Source: Grifola frondosa
Taxonomy: Eukaryota > Basidiomycota > Agaricomycetes > Polyporales > Grifolaceae
Length of the DNA stretch: 64,000 bases
Assembly: GCA_001683735.1 (NCBI GenBank)
Contig: LUGG01000001.1
Location: 3,038,001 to 3,102,000 of the forward strand
Direction: 5' to 3'
In this document: positions 1 to 8,976 of the stretch, in pieces
How positions within the stretch are numbered: the stretch's first letter is position 1
Layout of the letters: each line of letters opens with the position of its first letter
Notes under the pieces: model-generated
The model's input: the letters and a program-made list of their open reading frames with translations, nothing else
Databases searched by the model: none
What the model was told of the DNA's origin: nothing
Program-made: the position numbers and the translations under genes

Positions 1-71
1 GATAGGAGCAATCGGCACGTCATCGTCGACGTGGAACACGGTTTTTAGGCGGCCTCGTCGTCCCTGCTGAC

Positions 72-1133
72 GTGAAGGCCTCTCTCTCTCGCAACCGCTA
101 CAATTGTATTAGTGTAACCGAAATATCAAAAAGTCGCCAAAATTTTGATCTTCCAGTTACAGTAAGGCGCAGCAAGGGATCTGTACAAACGCAGGCTCTC
201 CTAGACTCCGGAGCATTCTCCGTATTCGTTCACGAAGACTTCGTGCGGAAGCATAACGTTGGAGTGAAACCCCTCAAAAAACCCCTAGTCGTCTATAATG
301 CGGATCGATCTGAAAATGAAGGAGGACCAATCCAAGTCTACACGGTGCTGAAATTGAAGATAGGCGATCACGAGACCGAGGTCCCTATGTTAGTGACCAA
401 CGTAGGCGATCGAGACCTGATTATAGGCCTCGACTATATTCGACAACACAATCCGGAGATAGACTGGGACGCTGGAACCTTGGAATTTACTAGGTGCCCA
501 AAGGAGTGCGGACCAAGGTTCGCGAAGAAGGACAAGAAGAAGCCACAGACGATGGAGGAAGCTGATCGAGTCTTGGCGTCGACGAAAGGACTTCGCATGA
601 CCGAGACAAGTGACGCGAAAGCCCCACCGCAGCCTGCTTGGGAGGAACGAATGGAACTGGAAGAAGAGTTCATTCGCGCGGACGATGAAATTCCCCTCGG
701 ATACCGTTATTCGAAACGGTATTGGGAATTCTACAAGGACACAGTAGCCTGGTATGAGGTCGATTCCCATGATCCCGAATCTAACGCAGTTCTCGACCAA
801 TGGGTAGAGATTTGCGCGAAGTACACCAAGTCACAGGAAATCGAAGAAGCGGCCCAAGCAGGAAAGCAGAAGAAGGAATGGAGGGAAATCGTTCCGGACC
901 ACCTCCATGATTTCGAAGATGTCTTTTCTAAGACGGCTAGCGAACGCTTCCCTACGAGCAAATCGTATGACCATGCGATTGACTTGATGCCGGACCAAAA
1001 CCTGCCGCCCATCTCGAAGGTTTACCCCTTGTCACCGGAAGAAACCCGTCAGCTGATGAATTTTGGACGAGAACTTCGAAAAGGCTATATCCGTCCGTCC
1101 AAGAGCCCTGTCGGTGCAGCAGTCTTTTTGTGA
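72..1133 (+). CDS. gypsy pol, retropepsin and start of reverse transcriptase
   Basis: Open frame of about 353 codons continuing from upstream; the first codon at 72 is GTG and is not a true start. A retropepsin active site (LLDSGA) lies near residue 44, followed by a flap region and the ILG-like segment LIIGLDYI near residue 115. After a charged linker, the N-terminal RT motif begins near residue 300 (HAIDLMPDQ, then PLSPEE). The frame ends at 1131-1133 within a run of five T; one base more there would restore the usual continuation VKKKDGSLR into the RT fingers. The product would be processed from a Gag-Pol polyprotein in cytoplasmic particles. Confidence 0.85.
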   Translation: MKASLSRNRYNCISVTEISKSRQNFDLPVTVRRSKGSVQTQALLDSGAFSVFVHEDFVRKHNVGVKPLKKPLVVYNADRSENEGGPIQVYTVLKLKIGDHETEVPMLVTNVGDRDLIIGLDYIRQHNPEIDWDAGTLEFTRCPKECGPRFAKKDKKKPQTMEEADRVLASTKGLRMTETSDAKAPPQPAWEERMELEEEFIRADDEIPLGYRYSKRYWEFYKDTVAWYEVDSHDPESNAVLDQWVEICAKYTKSQEIEEAAQAGKQKKEWREIVPDHLHDFEDVFSKTASERFPTSKSYDHAIDLMPDQNLPPISKVYPLSPEETRQLMNFGRELRKGYIRPSKSPVGAAVFL

Positions 1134-1766
1134 AGAAGAAAGATGGATCTCTTCGACTGTCCAGGACTATCGAAAGCTGAACGCGGTACGATCAAAACCG
1201 CTATCCACTTCCTCGTATCAGCTCTTTGATTGACCAACTAAAGGGTGCCAAGTACTTTACGAAGTTGGACCTCCGTTGGGGATACAACAACGTGCGATCA
1301 AGGATGGTGATCAATGGAAGGCGGCTTTTAGGACACCGAGGTCTATTCGAACCAACGTTTTCGGCCTTCATGGTTCTCCAGGCACGTTCCAAGCGATATG
1401 AACGAGATTCTAAAAGATCTCATTCTCGAAGGACATGTGGTGGTTTATCTGACGACATTCTTATTTTCACCATTCGCTCATCGACGTATTATGCGCGAGG
1501 CTAGCTTAAACGCTTGCGAGACAGAGACTTGTTCCTGAAACCGGAGAAATGCCTTTCGAAGAGCTGTCCATTGATACCTCGGTATGATTATTTCGCAGAA
1601 CTCCGTCTCTATGGACCCGAAGAAAGTCGAAGGAGTTTCGACTGGCCAGCACCCAAGGTCCTAAAGAGGTACAAGCCTTTTGGCTTTGCGAATTTCTACC
1701 GACGCTTCATTCAAAGCTTCGCGGACGTCTCTAAGCCATTGAACGTTTAACTCGAAAGGGGTTCAA
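1134..1766 (+). pseudogene. gypsy reverse transcriptase palm, frame-broken
   Basis: RT motifs are present but spread over all three frames. [14 protein letters not shown] motif lies near 1263-1292 (the catalytic Asp of motif A). A segment matching the usual [11 protein letters not shown] region lies near 1365-1395. The YxDD-type motif is visible near 1446-1460 only if one base is added. A thumb-like segment (LFLKPEKC) lies near 1528-1552, and another segment ends near 1750. At least four single-base shifts separate these pieces. This is either true decay or clustered sequence error. No intact RT can be read as given. Confidence 0.75.
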
Positions 1767-2660
1767 GTGGCAATGGGACAGGAACAGCAACACGCTTTCG
1801 AAACTTTGAAATGCGCGTTCACCTCAGCGCCCATCCTTAAGCTTCCTGACCTGGACCAGCCGTTCAGATTGGAGACGGATGCTTCGGACTTTGCTACAGG
1901 TGCTGTTTTGGAACAGCGAGACGAGGAAGGAGCTTGGCACCCGGTCGCCTTTTATTCCAAGGGGCTCAACGAACATGAACGCAACTACGAGATTTACGAC
2001 AAGGAGTTGCTCGCGATCATTCGTGCCCTGGAAGAATATCGGCACTACCTCGAAGGAGGTCCTCACCCCGTTGAGATCTGGTCGGATCACAAGAACTTGG
2101 AGTACTTTCGTAAAGCCCAAGACCTTACGCGCAGACAAGCTCGCTGGTCGCTCTACCTTACCCGGTTCAACTTTACGATTTGTCATCGTCCGGGAAAGAC
2201 CATGCAACGAGCGGATCCGCTATCGCGTAGAACCGACCATGAAGAGGGGGTCGCCTCGGATAATCGAGACAAGGTCGTATTAAAGGCAGAGTACTTTCAA
2301 GCCCGTGCGATCCAGCCCGGCCACGCATCCATTGTCCCCGATCAATCCTTACTTGATCGCATTCGCGAAGCTCTCACACGCGATGAAATCGCGACCGAGC
2401 CGATTCAAAAGGCAATGGCTCATGGGCCACGTGAACTCGCTGCCGGTCTACAAGACTGGAATGTGGACAATGGTCTACTGCTACACCGAGGGAAGGTCTA
2501 CGTTCTGAAGGACGATGCCATTCGCAAGGAGATCGTTCAATTACACCACGATCATCCTACTGCTGGTCACCAGGACGCTGGAAAACGTACGAACTCGTCA
2601 GCCGTAACTATTGGTGGCCGGGCTTTCAGTGTACGTCCGGAACTACGTCGACGGCTGTGA
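1767..2660 (+). CDS. gypsy RNase H, connection and integrase N-terminus
   Basis: Open frame of about 297 codons, internal to the polyprotein. After the connection region (QQHAFETLK), RNase H carries all four acidic positions: Asp in LETDASDF, Glu in YDKELLAI, Asp in WSDHKNLEYF and Asp in RADPLSR. Residues about 250-275 begin the integrase zinc-binding domain (HHDHPTAGH). The matching cysteines (CDACQRN) follow near 2658-2680 in another frame, so a base is missing or added near 2600-2650. The domain degrades RNA in the RNA/DNA hybrid during reverse transcription. Confidence 0.87.
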   Translation: MAMGQEQQHAFETLKCAFTSAPILKLPDLDQPFRLETDASDFATGAVLEQRDEEGAWHPVAFYSKGLNEHERNYEIYDKELLAIIRALEEYRHYLEGGPHPVEIWSDHKNLEYFRKAQDLTRRQARWSLYLTRFNFTICHRPGKTMQRADPLSRRTDHEEGVASDNRDKVVLKAEYFQARAIQPGHASIVPDQSLLDRIREALTRDEIATEPIQKAMAHGPRELAAGLQDWNVDNGLLLHRGKVYVLKDDAIRKEIVQLHHDHPTAGHQDAGKRTNSSAVTIGGRAFSVRPELRRRL

Positions 2661-3813
2661 TGCTTGTCAACGTAACAAACATTCCCTGACAACCGTACGG
2701 TCCCCTCCAACCTAACGAAATTCCAGACCAACCCTGGGATATTACGACGGTTGACTTAATCACGGGCCTACCAGAAAGCAGCGAACACGACGCAATTATG
2801 GTGGTCGCCGATCGAATGACGAAACGAGCACGGTTTTTCCCTGTTATGGTACGATCGATGCTCAAGAAGTTGCCGAGATATACTATCGAGAGATATGGTC
2901 ACAGCATGGACTGCCGAAGAAGATCATCTCGGACCGCGGAACTCAGTTTGCGTCACGAGTGTTTCAAGAGCTGTGCAAAATTCTCGAAATAACCTCTGCC
3001 ATGTCTACGGCTTACCACCCACAAACCGACGGTCAAACGGAACGGATAAACCAGGAACTCGAACAGTATTTACGCATTTACTGCAACTTCCGCCAAGACG
3101 ATTGGCACGATAAACTTATCGAAGCGGAATTCGCGTACAACAATCAAGCTCACGAGTCCACCAAGGTTTCTCCATTCTACGCGGACTTAGGACGTCATCC
3201 ACGGGCAATGCCAGATCTCGTCACAGCGGTACGACACCCAGATTTGGACACCTTGATGCGCGAACGCGAAGCTGCCCGAAAGGAATCACAGGCAGCGTTA
3301 CAACTCGCAGCGGATCGTATGAAACGATACTACGATCAACACGTGCAGGACACCCCTCAGTTCAAAGTCGGTGATTTAGTCTGGCTGGATGCTCGTAACA
3401 TTCGTACAGAGCAACCAAGCAAGAAGCTGAGCGTGAAACGTCATGGACCGTTCGAAATTCTCGAACAAGTTTCGCCGCTCAATTTCAGGCTTAAACTTCC
3501 CCGAACCTGGCGCATCCACCCCGTCTTTCATGCTTCATTGCTGTCGACCCACAAAACGGATCAAATTCCAGGCAGGAAGCCGACAAAACCACCTGCGGTC
3601 ATCATCGAAGGAGAACCTGAGTACAAAGTTGAAAAGGTTCTCGACTCACGGATGTTCCGTAACCGTCTTCAGTACCTCGTGAAATGGGTAGGATACCCTG
3701 CGTCTGAAAACTCATGGGAACCCCGCTCCAATCTTGACAATGCCGCCAATCTCGTTGCCGATTTCCATCGTACACGCCCTCCGCTCCGCGGCAAATTAGC
3801 CAAATATCGATGA
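2661..3813 (+). CDS. gypsy integrase core and C-terminal chromodomain
   Basis: The integrase core begins with TVDLITGLP near 2750 (first catalytic Asp). ISDRGTQF near 2926-2950 holds the second Asp, and TERINQELE near 3040-3063 the catalytic Glu. From 2959 a single frame runs to the TGA at 3813. It contains the host-site-binding GPY-like segment (HGPFEIL, then HPVFHASLL) and a chromodomain at about 3616-3780 (KVEKVLDSR, then YLVKWVGYP and NSWEP). The aromatic residues of a chromodomain pocket appear present. In fungal chromoviruses such domains direct integration to histone-marked chromatin. One frame break near 2840-2900 separates the first Asp from the rest. Confidence 0.9.
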
Positions 3814-3923
3814 ACGACATGCATTTTCAGCCGCTGATCAACTATACCGTTATCGATAAACCGCCGGGACCTGGACAAGAGGCAAAATTGTTGGTCACGA
3901 AGCTCGTCCGGAGAAACTCGCCT

Positions 3924-3933
3924 GAAGAGGGGG
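3924..3933 (+). other. polypurine tract of the gypsy element
   Basis: The sequence GAAGAGGGGG lies three bases before the TGTAACA start of the LTR. This is the expected primer site for plus-strand DNA synthesis in LTR retrotransposons. Assignment rests on position and purine content. Confidence 0.75.
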
Positions 3934-3936
3934 TAA

Positions 3937-4294
3937 TGTAACAAATTTCCTGATTTGGACATAGACGCCCAATAGGCGCTGGGACGCGACGCGTTGATCA
4001 CCTGCAAGATCAGGTGACGGATAAAGGAGCGAGTGTCATATTGATGACACTGATTGGTGAGCGGATGAGTAAGGCGCTATTGTGGGAGAGTGACCATACG
4101 TGCGTAAACGGACTTTGCTATTTAAGTTTGATTTTGCTACCTGGAACGTCAGCTCGTTCAACTTCGTTGAACATTCGCTTTCGTTGCCAGGTAAGCAGTT
4201 TGTATACTAGTTGTACTTTAATGTTAACTTCGTTGAACATTCGCTTTCGTTGCCAGCTGTTGCCCAAACAAAACCGCTCGTACGAATCTCAACA
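3937..4294 (+). repeat. 3' LTR of the Ty3/gypsy element
   Basis: The LTR of about 358 bp starts TGTAACA directly after the polypurine tract and ends AATCTCAACA, giving the TGT...ACA termini expected for LTRs. Inside are inverted repeats (TCACCTG at 3998-4004 with CAGGTGA at 4011-4017; GTGTCAT at 4033-4039 with ATGACAC at 4044-4050), a TATTTAAG TATA-like box near 4119, and two copies of a 31-bp direct repeat. The right end is inferred, because the partner LTR is outside the window. Confidence 0.72.
4160..4256 (+). repeat. 31-bp direct repeat pair inside the LTR
   Basis: A 31-base stretch starting AACTTCGTTGAACATTCG and ending TTGCCAG occurs at 4160-4190 and again at 4226-4256, with 66 bp between starts. 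The copies are identical. Such pairs in an R/U5 region arise by strand slippage or can carry transcription or termination signals. Confidence 0.9.
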
Positions 4295-5460
4295 CCGGGA
4301 GTAAGCGTACTCTGCCGTGGTTTTGGTGATTCGTTACAGCGTGCCGCATCGCGCATTCCAAATTTTGCACCTGGGCTTCGCCAGGTGGTGAGCAGTGAGC
4401 ACACTTCGTCGAGCTTCGCCTGCGGAAGTGCTACCGACCGATGCTCCAAATCCCAGTCGAAACCAATGTAACGCTGACACACTGCAAGGGGCCGTGTCTT
4501 CGGGATGCTCCATGGTACGCCGAGCTGTGCGGTCAGGGCAATGAACTGATCCTCCGTCCAGTCCTGGTCGGGCAGGCAGATGACGAAAAAATCGTCTACC
4601 CATTTGCACATTGGCCCGTAGCCGGAGGCCTTGTAAATTGCCACTAGCATGTCAGCAATAGCCCCAAACACCCCGGCACTGGATGACAGGCCGAAGCAAA
4701 CTGCACGGTCGACATACACCTTTCCTCGCCAGTAGACGCACAAAACATGTTGCTGTCCTGGCTTTACTGGGGTGATGCGGTAGGCGGAGGAGATGTCGAA
4801 GGCGGCTGCACGGCAGCCCGGTGGCAGTGACAGGATGAGGCGTGATGCCTCGTCGAATGTGCCCCAAGTGGTGGGAAAATCATCGGAGTCGATTCCGGCA
4901 TTTACAGACTGCACAAGGGGCTGTAGAACACCGGACACGAGCAAAAAGCGGACAAAGGGACATTAACAAACTATAGATTGGCTACATGGGAATTAGGGAG
5001 TGCATACATCGTTTCGAGGGTATGACATGTCCTGTACCAAGCGCAACTTGTCTGACCCGGGCTTTGGCACCAGGCCAAGAGGGGATGTGCGAAAGAAACC
5101 TATCAATGCCTCCAGCTCGTCGGGGTCGAATGCCTGAGAGTAGCGTCCCGCAGCCTGCTCTGCCGCAATGTAAGCATCGATGAAAGCGGGATCCTGACAG
5201 ATTTCGTGTAAGCGTGTGAAAGCAAAGTGATGATATAAATAAGACTACGAGGGAAGTACGGACCAGCTCTGACGACGAGTGATTTTGAAACATAAACGAG
5301 CGGGATATGGGGGTGCCAGCACCCACGTCAAAACCGTAGCGAAGCCCGTGAACAATGTGTGACCATTGATCAAGGATGTTCAAGTTGCAGAGAAGCAACT
5401 CGATTTTATCCGCATTGAGCGGAGTCATGACCAAACGGGGGTCAGCCCTGCCGGCGGCAG
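4295..5460 (-). CDS. element B reverse transcriptase (DIRS type), 3'-truncated
   Basis: Exons read on the - strand are about 5460..5264, 5193..5008 and 4920..4295, separated by introns 5194..5263 (GTCCGT...CAG) and 4921..5007 (GTATGC...CAG). Visible pieces are LRYGFDVGAG, FRTSPLGLVPKPGS and DMSYPRN, then IDSDDFPTTWGTF, AAFDISSAYR (catalytic Asp of motif A), VCFGLSSSAGVFG (motif B) and KWVDDFF (catalytic Asp pair), then GFDWDL and LPQAKLDEV. This order matches RTs of DIRS-like and related tyrosine-recombinase retroelements. The frame breaks near 4330 and is cut by the gypsy LTR. Downstream domains are missing from the window. Confidence 0.83.
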
Positions 5461-7125
5461 GAACCAGCACCGTGTCCTGGCTCGCCACAGATACTGCAGC
5501 CGTGGAAGTGCTGGCAGTTGTCACCATACTTGCAGGAGGATGCGAGGGCGAACGAGAAGCAGAAGGTGCAACCGTCGGCTGCAAGGAGGGCGTGCTTACT
5601 GCGGGCACGGGTGGAAAAAGCGGCAACTGGGCGTCCTGTGATGGTGGTGTCGGCACGGCACTCGCCAGGCAGGTGGTTCCCCGTCCACAGCGAAAACATC
5701 GACCCTCCGAGGAAGGTGTACGGGGCTTTTTCCGGGGTGAAAAAGACATGGGCTCAGCAGCTGCCTGGCGCTTGGGCGATGGGACCACTGCATGTGCCAG
5801 TTGTGCTCGCCGCAAGGCCTTAGTCGATATCACTGTCCAAGCCTGCGAGTCTAGGCCGGAGAGATCATGGTCGGGGTGGGCAGCTGATGCCTCTCGCTGC
5901 TGAATATCGTATTCAAGCACGGTGTGCCAGTCCGCAACCCGTGACAACTCGGTGACGACCGCATGATGGGAGGCCAGGGCAACCGCGCGAGCCTCGTCAT
6001 GATGGATCCGCATGAGCTGCTCATGCACCCTCGAAGCTGAGAGCCAATCTGACAAAGAGATCTGCATCTCCCCAGTGCGGTCAATGCCTCTGGCCACAAG
6101 ACCACCCGCGGCGTTGATGATAAACTCCTCTGGGGTGGCAGCGGCCCGTGCCCGGGCTGCCTGTGTCAACGCTGAGTACGGAAAGTACCTCCCAGCCTTT
6201 ACAGCCTCCTCAACCTTGGATGGTACGGCTGTGAAAAGTGATGGTGACGAGAGTGTACAAATCAGCCCAAGACCATTTGTAGCATGGAAAACGGAATACA
6301 GGACTGTAGTACGGAGTGGCCCACTCAAGGTACATGTGGGAGGTGGTGATGTGTGAAAAAGGGCCCCACGAGAAAAGGAACGGAACGGGAGCAATATGTG
6401 GCTGGCGGAAAAAGAACTGCGCGGTTGACGAGACCGCGGGTAAGCGGTGGCGGATAGATTTAATCGGTACGGTGAAGCGGTGGGCGGCGCAGCAGTGGTT
6501 GGATAGTGCGGCAGCCGTTCGTATGGTGCGGTAAGGCTCGTGCGGTGTGGTAAGGATCGTGCAGTGCGGTAACAGTTCGGACAGTGTGGTAATGGTTCGG
6601 ACGGTGCGGTAACAGGTCGGACGGTGCGGTAACGGTTCGGATGGTGCGGTAATGGTTCGGACGGTGCGGTAACGGTTCGGACGGTGCGGTAGATGACATC
6701 GGAAAAAAAACCCCCTGGCAGGCGTTGGATGATAAACTCGGGATGAGGCAACCCGCGGGTGGTGTGTGCGCATGCTGCCAGCTGGGGTGTGCAGAAGAAA
6801 GAGAAAAACAATGGCGGGCCAAAAGAAACAGGAGACTTACGCAGGTCCAGCGGGTTGCTCTTGTAGCCCGGCCGTATCGGCGGGAGGGTCATGGCCAGCT
6901 TCGCATCGCGCAGTGATGCTGCAGCGGCTCGAGCGTGCTCGACTTCCGCAGGGTCTGCCACCAGAGGGCGCGATGGATCCTGTGGTCCAGGTCCCACAAG
7001 GGGATGCGGCGCCGATGGCGGGGCAGCTAGTGCTGGCTGTGGGAGCCCTGGCAATGCCGGCTGTGGTGAGGGCTGATGAGGTGCAGCCCGCTTCCTAAGG
7101 GGCTCTAGGCTGTGCTTCAGATCCT
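5420..7125 (-). CDS. element B gag-like protein with CCHC and CCCH zinc fingers
   Basis: The gag exons run from about 7125 to 6841 and from 6228 down, with a 612-bp intron at 6229..6840 (GTAAGT...CACAG). The first part is Ala/Pro rich (PADPAEVEHARAAAASL-like). The second contains an alpha-helical capsid-like stretch (WLSASRVHEQLMRIHHDEA, YDIQQREA). The C-terminus has three zinc-binding motifs: a knuckle C-x2-C-x4-H-x4-C starting CFRCGRG, a C-x8-C-x5-C-x3-H finger (CKYGDNCQHFH) and a second knuckle CSICGEPGHGAGSC. One base is missing in the CCCC run at 5679-5682 (GGGG in the sense strand), which shifts the frame inside the first knuckle. No start codon is visible. Binding of element RNA is the likely role. 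Confidence 0.75.
6229..6840 (-). other. 612-bp intron in element B gag
   Basis: The donor GTAAGT (5' base at 6840) and acceptor CACAG (ending 6229) bracket a stretch that interrupts the gag frame between NPLDL and VEEAVKAGRYF. Reading straight through is possible without stops but gives low-complexity PSEPLPHRPN-like repeats. The interior holds a 20-bp tandem array. Confidence 0.65.
6514..6693 (+). repeat. 20-bp minisatellite, about nine units
   Basis: Unit consensus GGTTCGGACGGTGCGGTAAC (+ strand). Units start near 6514, 6535, 6554, 6574, 6594, 6614, 6634, 6654 and 6674. Units toward 6693 are nearly identical and those toward 6514 more diverged, a gradient typical of array growth at one end. 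The array lies inside the intron of element B gag. Confidence 0.92.
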
Positions 7126-7130
7126 AGTTA

Positions 7131-7637
7131 GATGCTGTAATTGAGTGGGATAATTAAGTGTTTTAACTGAGAGGGATTATTCAATGTTTAATCTGAGTAG
7201 CGCAGGTTGGGGAGAGGTGGAAAACGGCCGGAAGTTTCGAGATTTGAACTTCAAAAACAGACCCGAAATTCTGGGAGATTTCGCAAGAAGAAAAGGCTGC
7301 GGCGGCGAAGACAGGAAAACTTCGGTACTTGCCGCGCCAGAATTTTGAAGAGTTATGCGAAAAGCCCAGAAGGGTGAAAACTTGAGAAAAACAGGCCGAG
7401 ATCCAACTCGAGCGTGAAGTGGCGGTGAGACGTTGAGAACACGACTAACCACCGAAAGGCGCAGCCACAACAGTCGTGCTCGAAACGCGCACGACTCCCC
7501 AACCCTGCGCCACTACACTCGATAGAGGCTACAGCAGAATCACAGTAATTCATTGGTAAGTTATGCTAGCTGGGTACAGGGTACAATCTTTGGTATCAAT
7601 GCGAAGGTAGGTATCAGTGCGGGAATACAGTCTAGAG
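7131..7637 (-). other. 3' non-coding region of element A
   Basis: No supported gene. It starts with about two and a half degenerate copies of an AACTGAGAGGGATTATTC-like unit (7139-7200). It then continues with purine-rich sequence of no recognised coding content up to the recombinase stop at 7638. It probably contains the right terminal or complementary region of the DIRS-like element. Confidence 0.4.
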
Positions 7638-8976
7638 CTACAAGCTATATTTCTTCTTGAAAGCGGTCATTGAGTTCTGTATCAGCTGAACACGAGATTT
7701 GTCAAAGGATTTGGATATAAACAGAGGTAGAATTGATTCAATTTTGCGCCAGTATTCGAGAAATGCACGCGACTTCCAACCACCTTGAGTTGCGACAATG
7801 TCCGGGTGCGTGCCACGGAGGAGGAGCTCGGTTGCTCCTCCAATGCGGAAACAGTGTCCTGACAGCTGCTCCAGCTCTGCCTTCGCCCAGACCTCGTTGC
7901 ATCGTCCGAGGAACCAGTCCCGTGTCATCGGTGCCCACCCTTTGTGATCACTAGTCTTGAAAGCGAAGAAGGGCGCACCGGAAGGAGTACTTGCATTGGT
8001 TCGCAGGTGGTGTTTCAGCGCTGCAATGGGAGATGTCACGTCATTGTTTGCTGTTGCAATTATATCTGCACCAGCAGTCTTCGTCGTCTTTGTCCAAGGT
8101 ATGTGAAAGACGCCATACTCTTCGCACTGCGGTAGGGTGCGGAAGCGAATTCCTGCAGATTTGGCGACGTGTTTCATGGGGTCGAAACTACCTGCAGATG
8201 GGATTACCAGCTCCCCGAGTCTGCATGAAGTGAGTAATTATATTAGTTGCATGATCGCTAGCAGCGCACCTCCGACAACACCAAAATGCGATGCATGCGA
8301 CAGCGTAGACTGCGGCATCAAAGGAGTTCGCGAGGTCGAGTTGGACTCGGAGTGCATGCATATGCTCGATTGTAACTGGGGAGCGCTTCGCCTTTTTTGA
8401 TGGCTCGTTCTTGAGCACTGCAGTGCAGGTCGCCCGCACCATTTTCGCGCCATGCCAAGGAGCTCCGTTGAGCACATGCCAGAAACTCAGTCCTGCAAGC
8501 CAGTTGTCCACTGTCGTGCGGGCTACATGTCCACTCCAATTTGCGATGAATGCAGCAATAAGATGCTCGGGCGCTGGCATGCGGGTTGATTCTGGGATGT
8601 GCAAGCAGTCGCAGAATTGCGTGAACCGAAGGAGACCTGCACCGTAGTTCTTCCGGGTCTTCTCATCAAGAGATGAAACCATTACATTGTAGAGTTTTAC
8701 TGTAGCCTCGCTGGAGAGAAGGTCAGAAGCAGTTTTCCTGAATTTGATCGCGTGCGGTGTTGTCCACTGAGCAAGGCGTTCGTGAGAAAGAACGAGAGGT
8801 CGATGAAGAGATGGAGAGATCGTGTTAGAAATGTTTGGCTTTCTGGGTTTTCGTCGACTAAGAGTTCGCGGCGGGAGGCCAATGGTCGCTGAGCCAATCG
8901 CAGATGACTTGACCTTCCCTCTCTGAGTGGACGCGCTCGCACATGCGGGCGCACGCTTCACGGGCTCTTTATGCAT
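7638..8976 (-). CDS. element A tyrosine recombinase
   Basis: Two exons, 8976..8270 and 8220..7638, with a 49-bp intron (GTGCGC...GCAG). The ATG at 8976 overlaps the end of the RT-RNase H frame by 8 bases (stop at 8969), so the two are coupled or overlapping as in other DIRS elements. The N-terminal SAM-like part includes TRKNYGAGLLRFTQFC. The catalytic part has all expected residues: Arg in CRRLGEL, formed exactly across the splice junction; HxxR as GHCFRIGG; Trp in GGWKS at the second His/Trp position; and Tyr in LEYWRK. The enzyme would join the circular DNA form into the genome by strand exchange. It looks intact once spliced. Confidence 0.9.

Larger units (their letters stand above)
1..4294 (+). 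mobile_element. Ty3/gypsy LTR retrotransposon (chromovirus), 3' portion
   Basis: The window opens inside a Ty3/gypsy element. In order on the + strand it shows an aspartic protease, reverse transcriptase, RNase H, integrase with HHCC zinc-binding residues and DDE core, a GPY-like segment, a chromodomain, a polypurine tract and one LTR. The order PR-RT-RH-IN and the C-terminal chromodomain define a chromovirus, a class common in fungi. The gag region and 5' LTR lie outside the window. Several single-base frame breaks interrupt pol, mostly in the RT. These may be decay, but the neighbouring host genes show the same kind of indel, so sequence error is equally possible. The 3' LTR abuts a DIRS-like RT, suggesting that this element inserted into element B; the far junction is not in the window. 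Confidence 0.93.
4295..7130 (-). mobile_element. DIRS-like retroelement B, partial (gag and RT)
   Basis: On the - strand this stretch encodes a gag-like protein with zinc fingers followed by a DIRS-type reverse transcriptase. It breaks off shortly after the WVDDFF active site, where the gypsy LTR begins at 4294. No RNase H or tyrosine recombinase of this copy is seen; if it exists it lies beyond the gypsy element, to the left of the window. The 5' end of gag lacks an ATG and stops near 7125, next to the 3' end of element A. A proline-rich ORF with an ATG at 12896 (-) resembles the missing gag N-terminus in composition, so A may have inserted into B. That nesting is inference. Confidence 0.8.

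Noticed and set aside
6514..6693. CRISPR-like array
   Set aside because: Units are direct tandem 20-mers without spacers, in a eukaryotic genome; it is a minisatellite.
4982..7054. One continuous 690-codon frame through element B gag and RT
   Set aside because: Reading through the minisatellite intron and the 5' RT intron gives repetitive peptide; splicing gives the family order instead.
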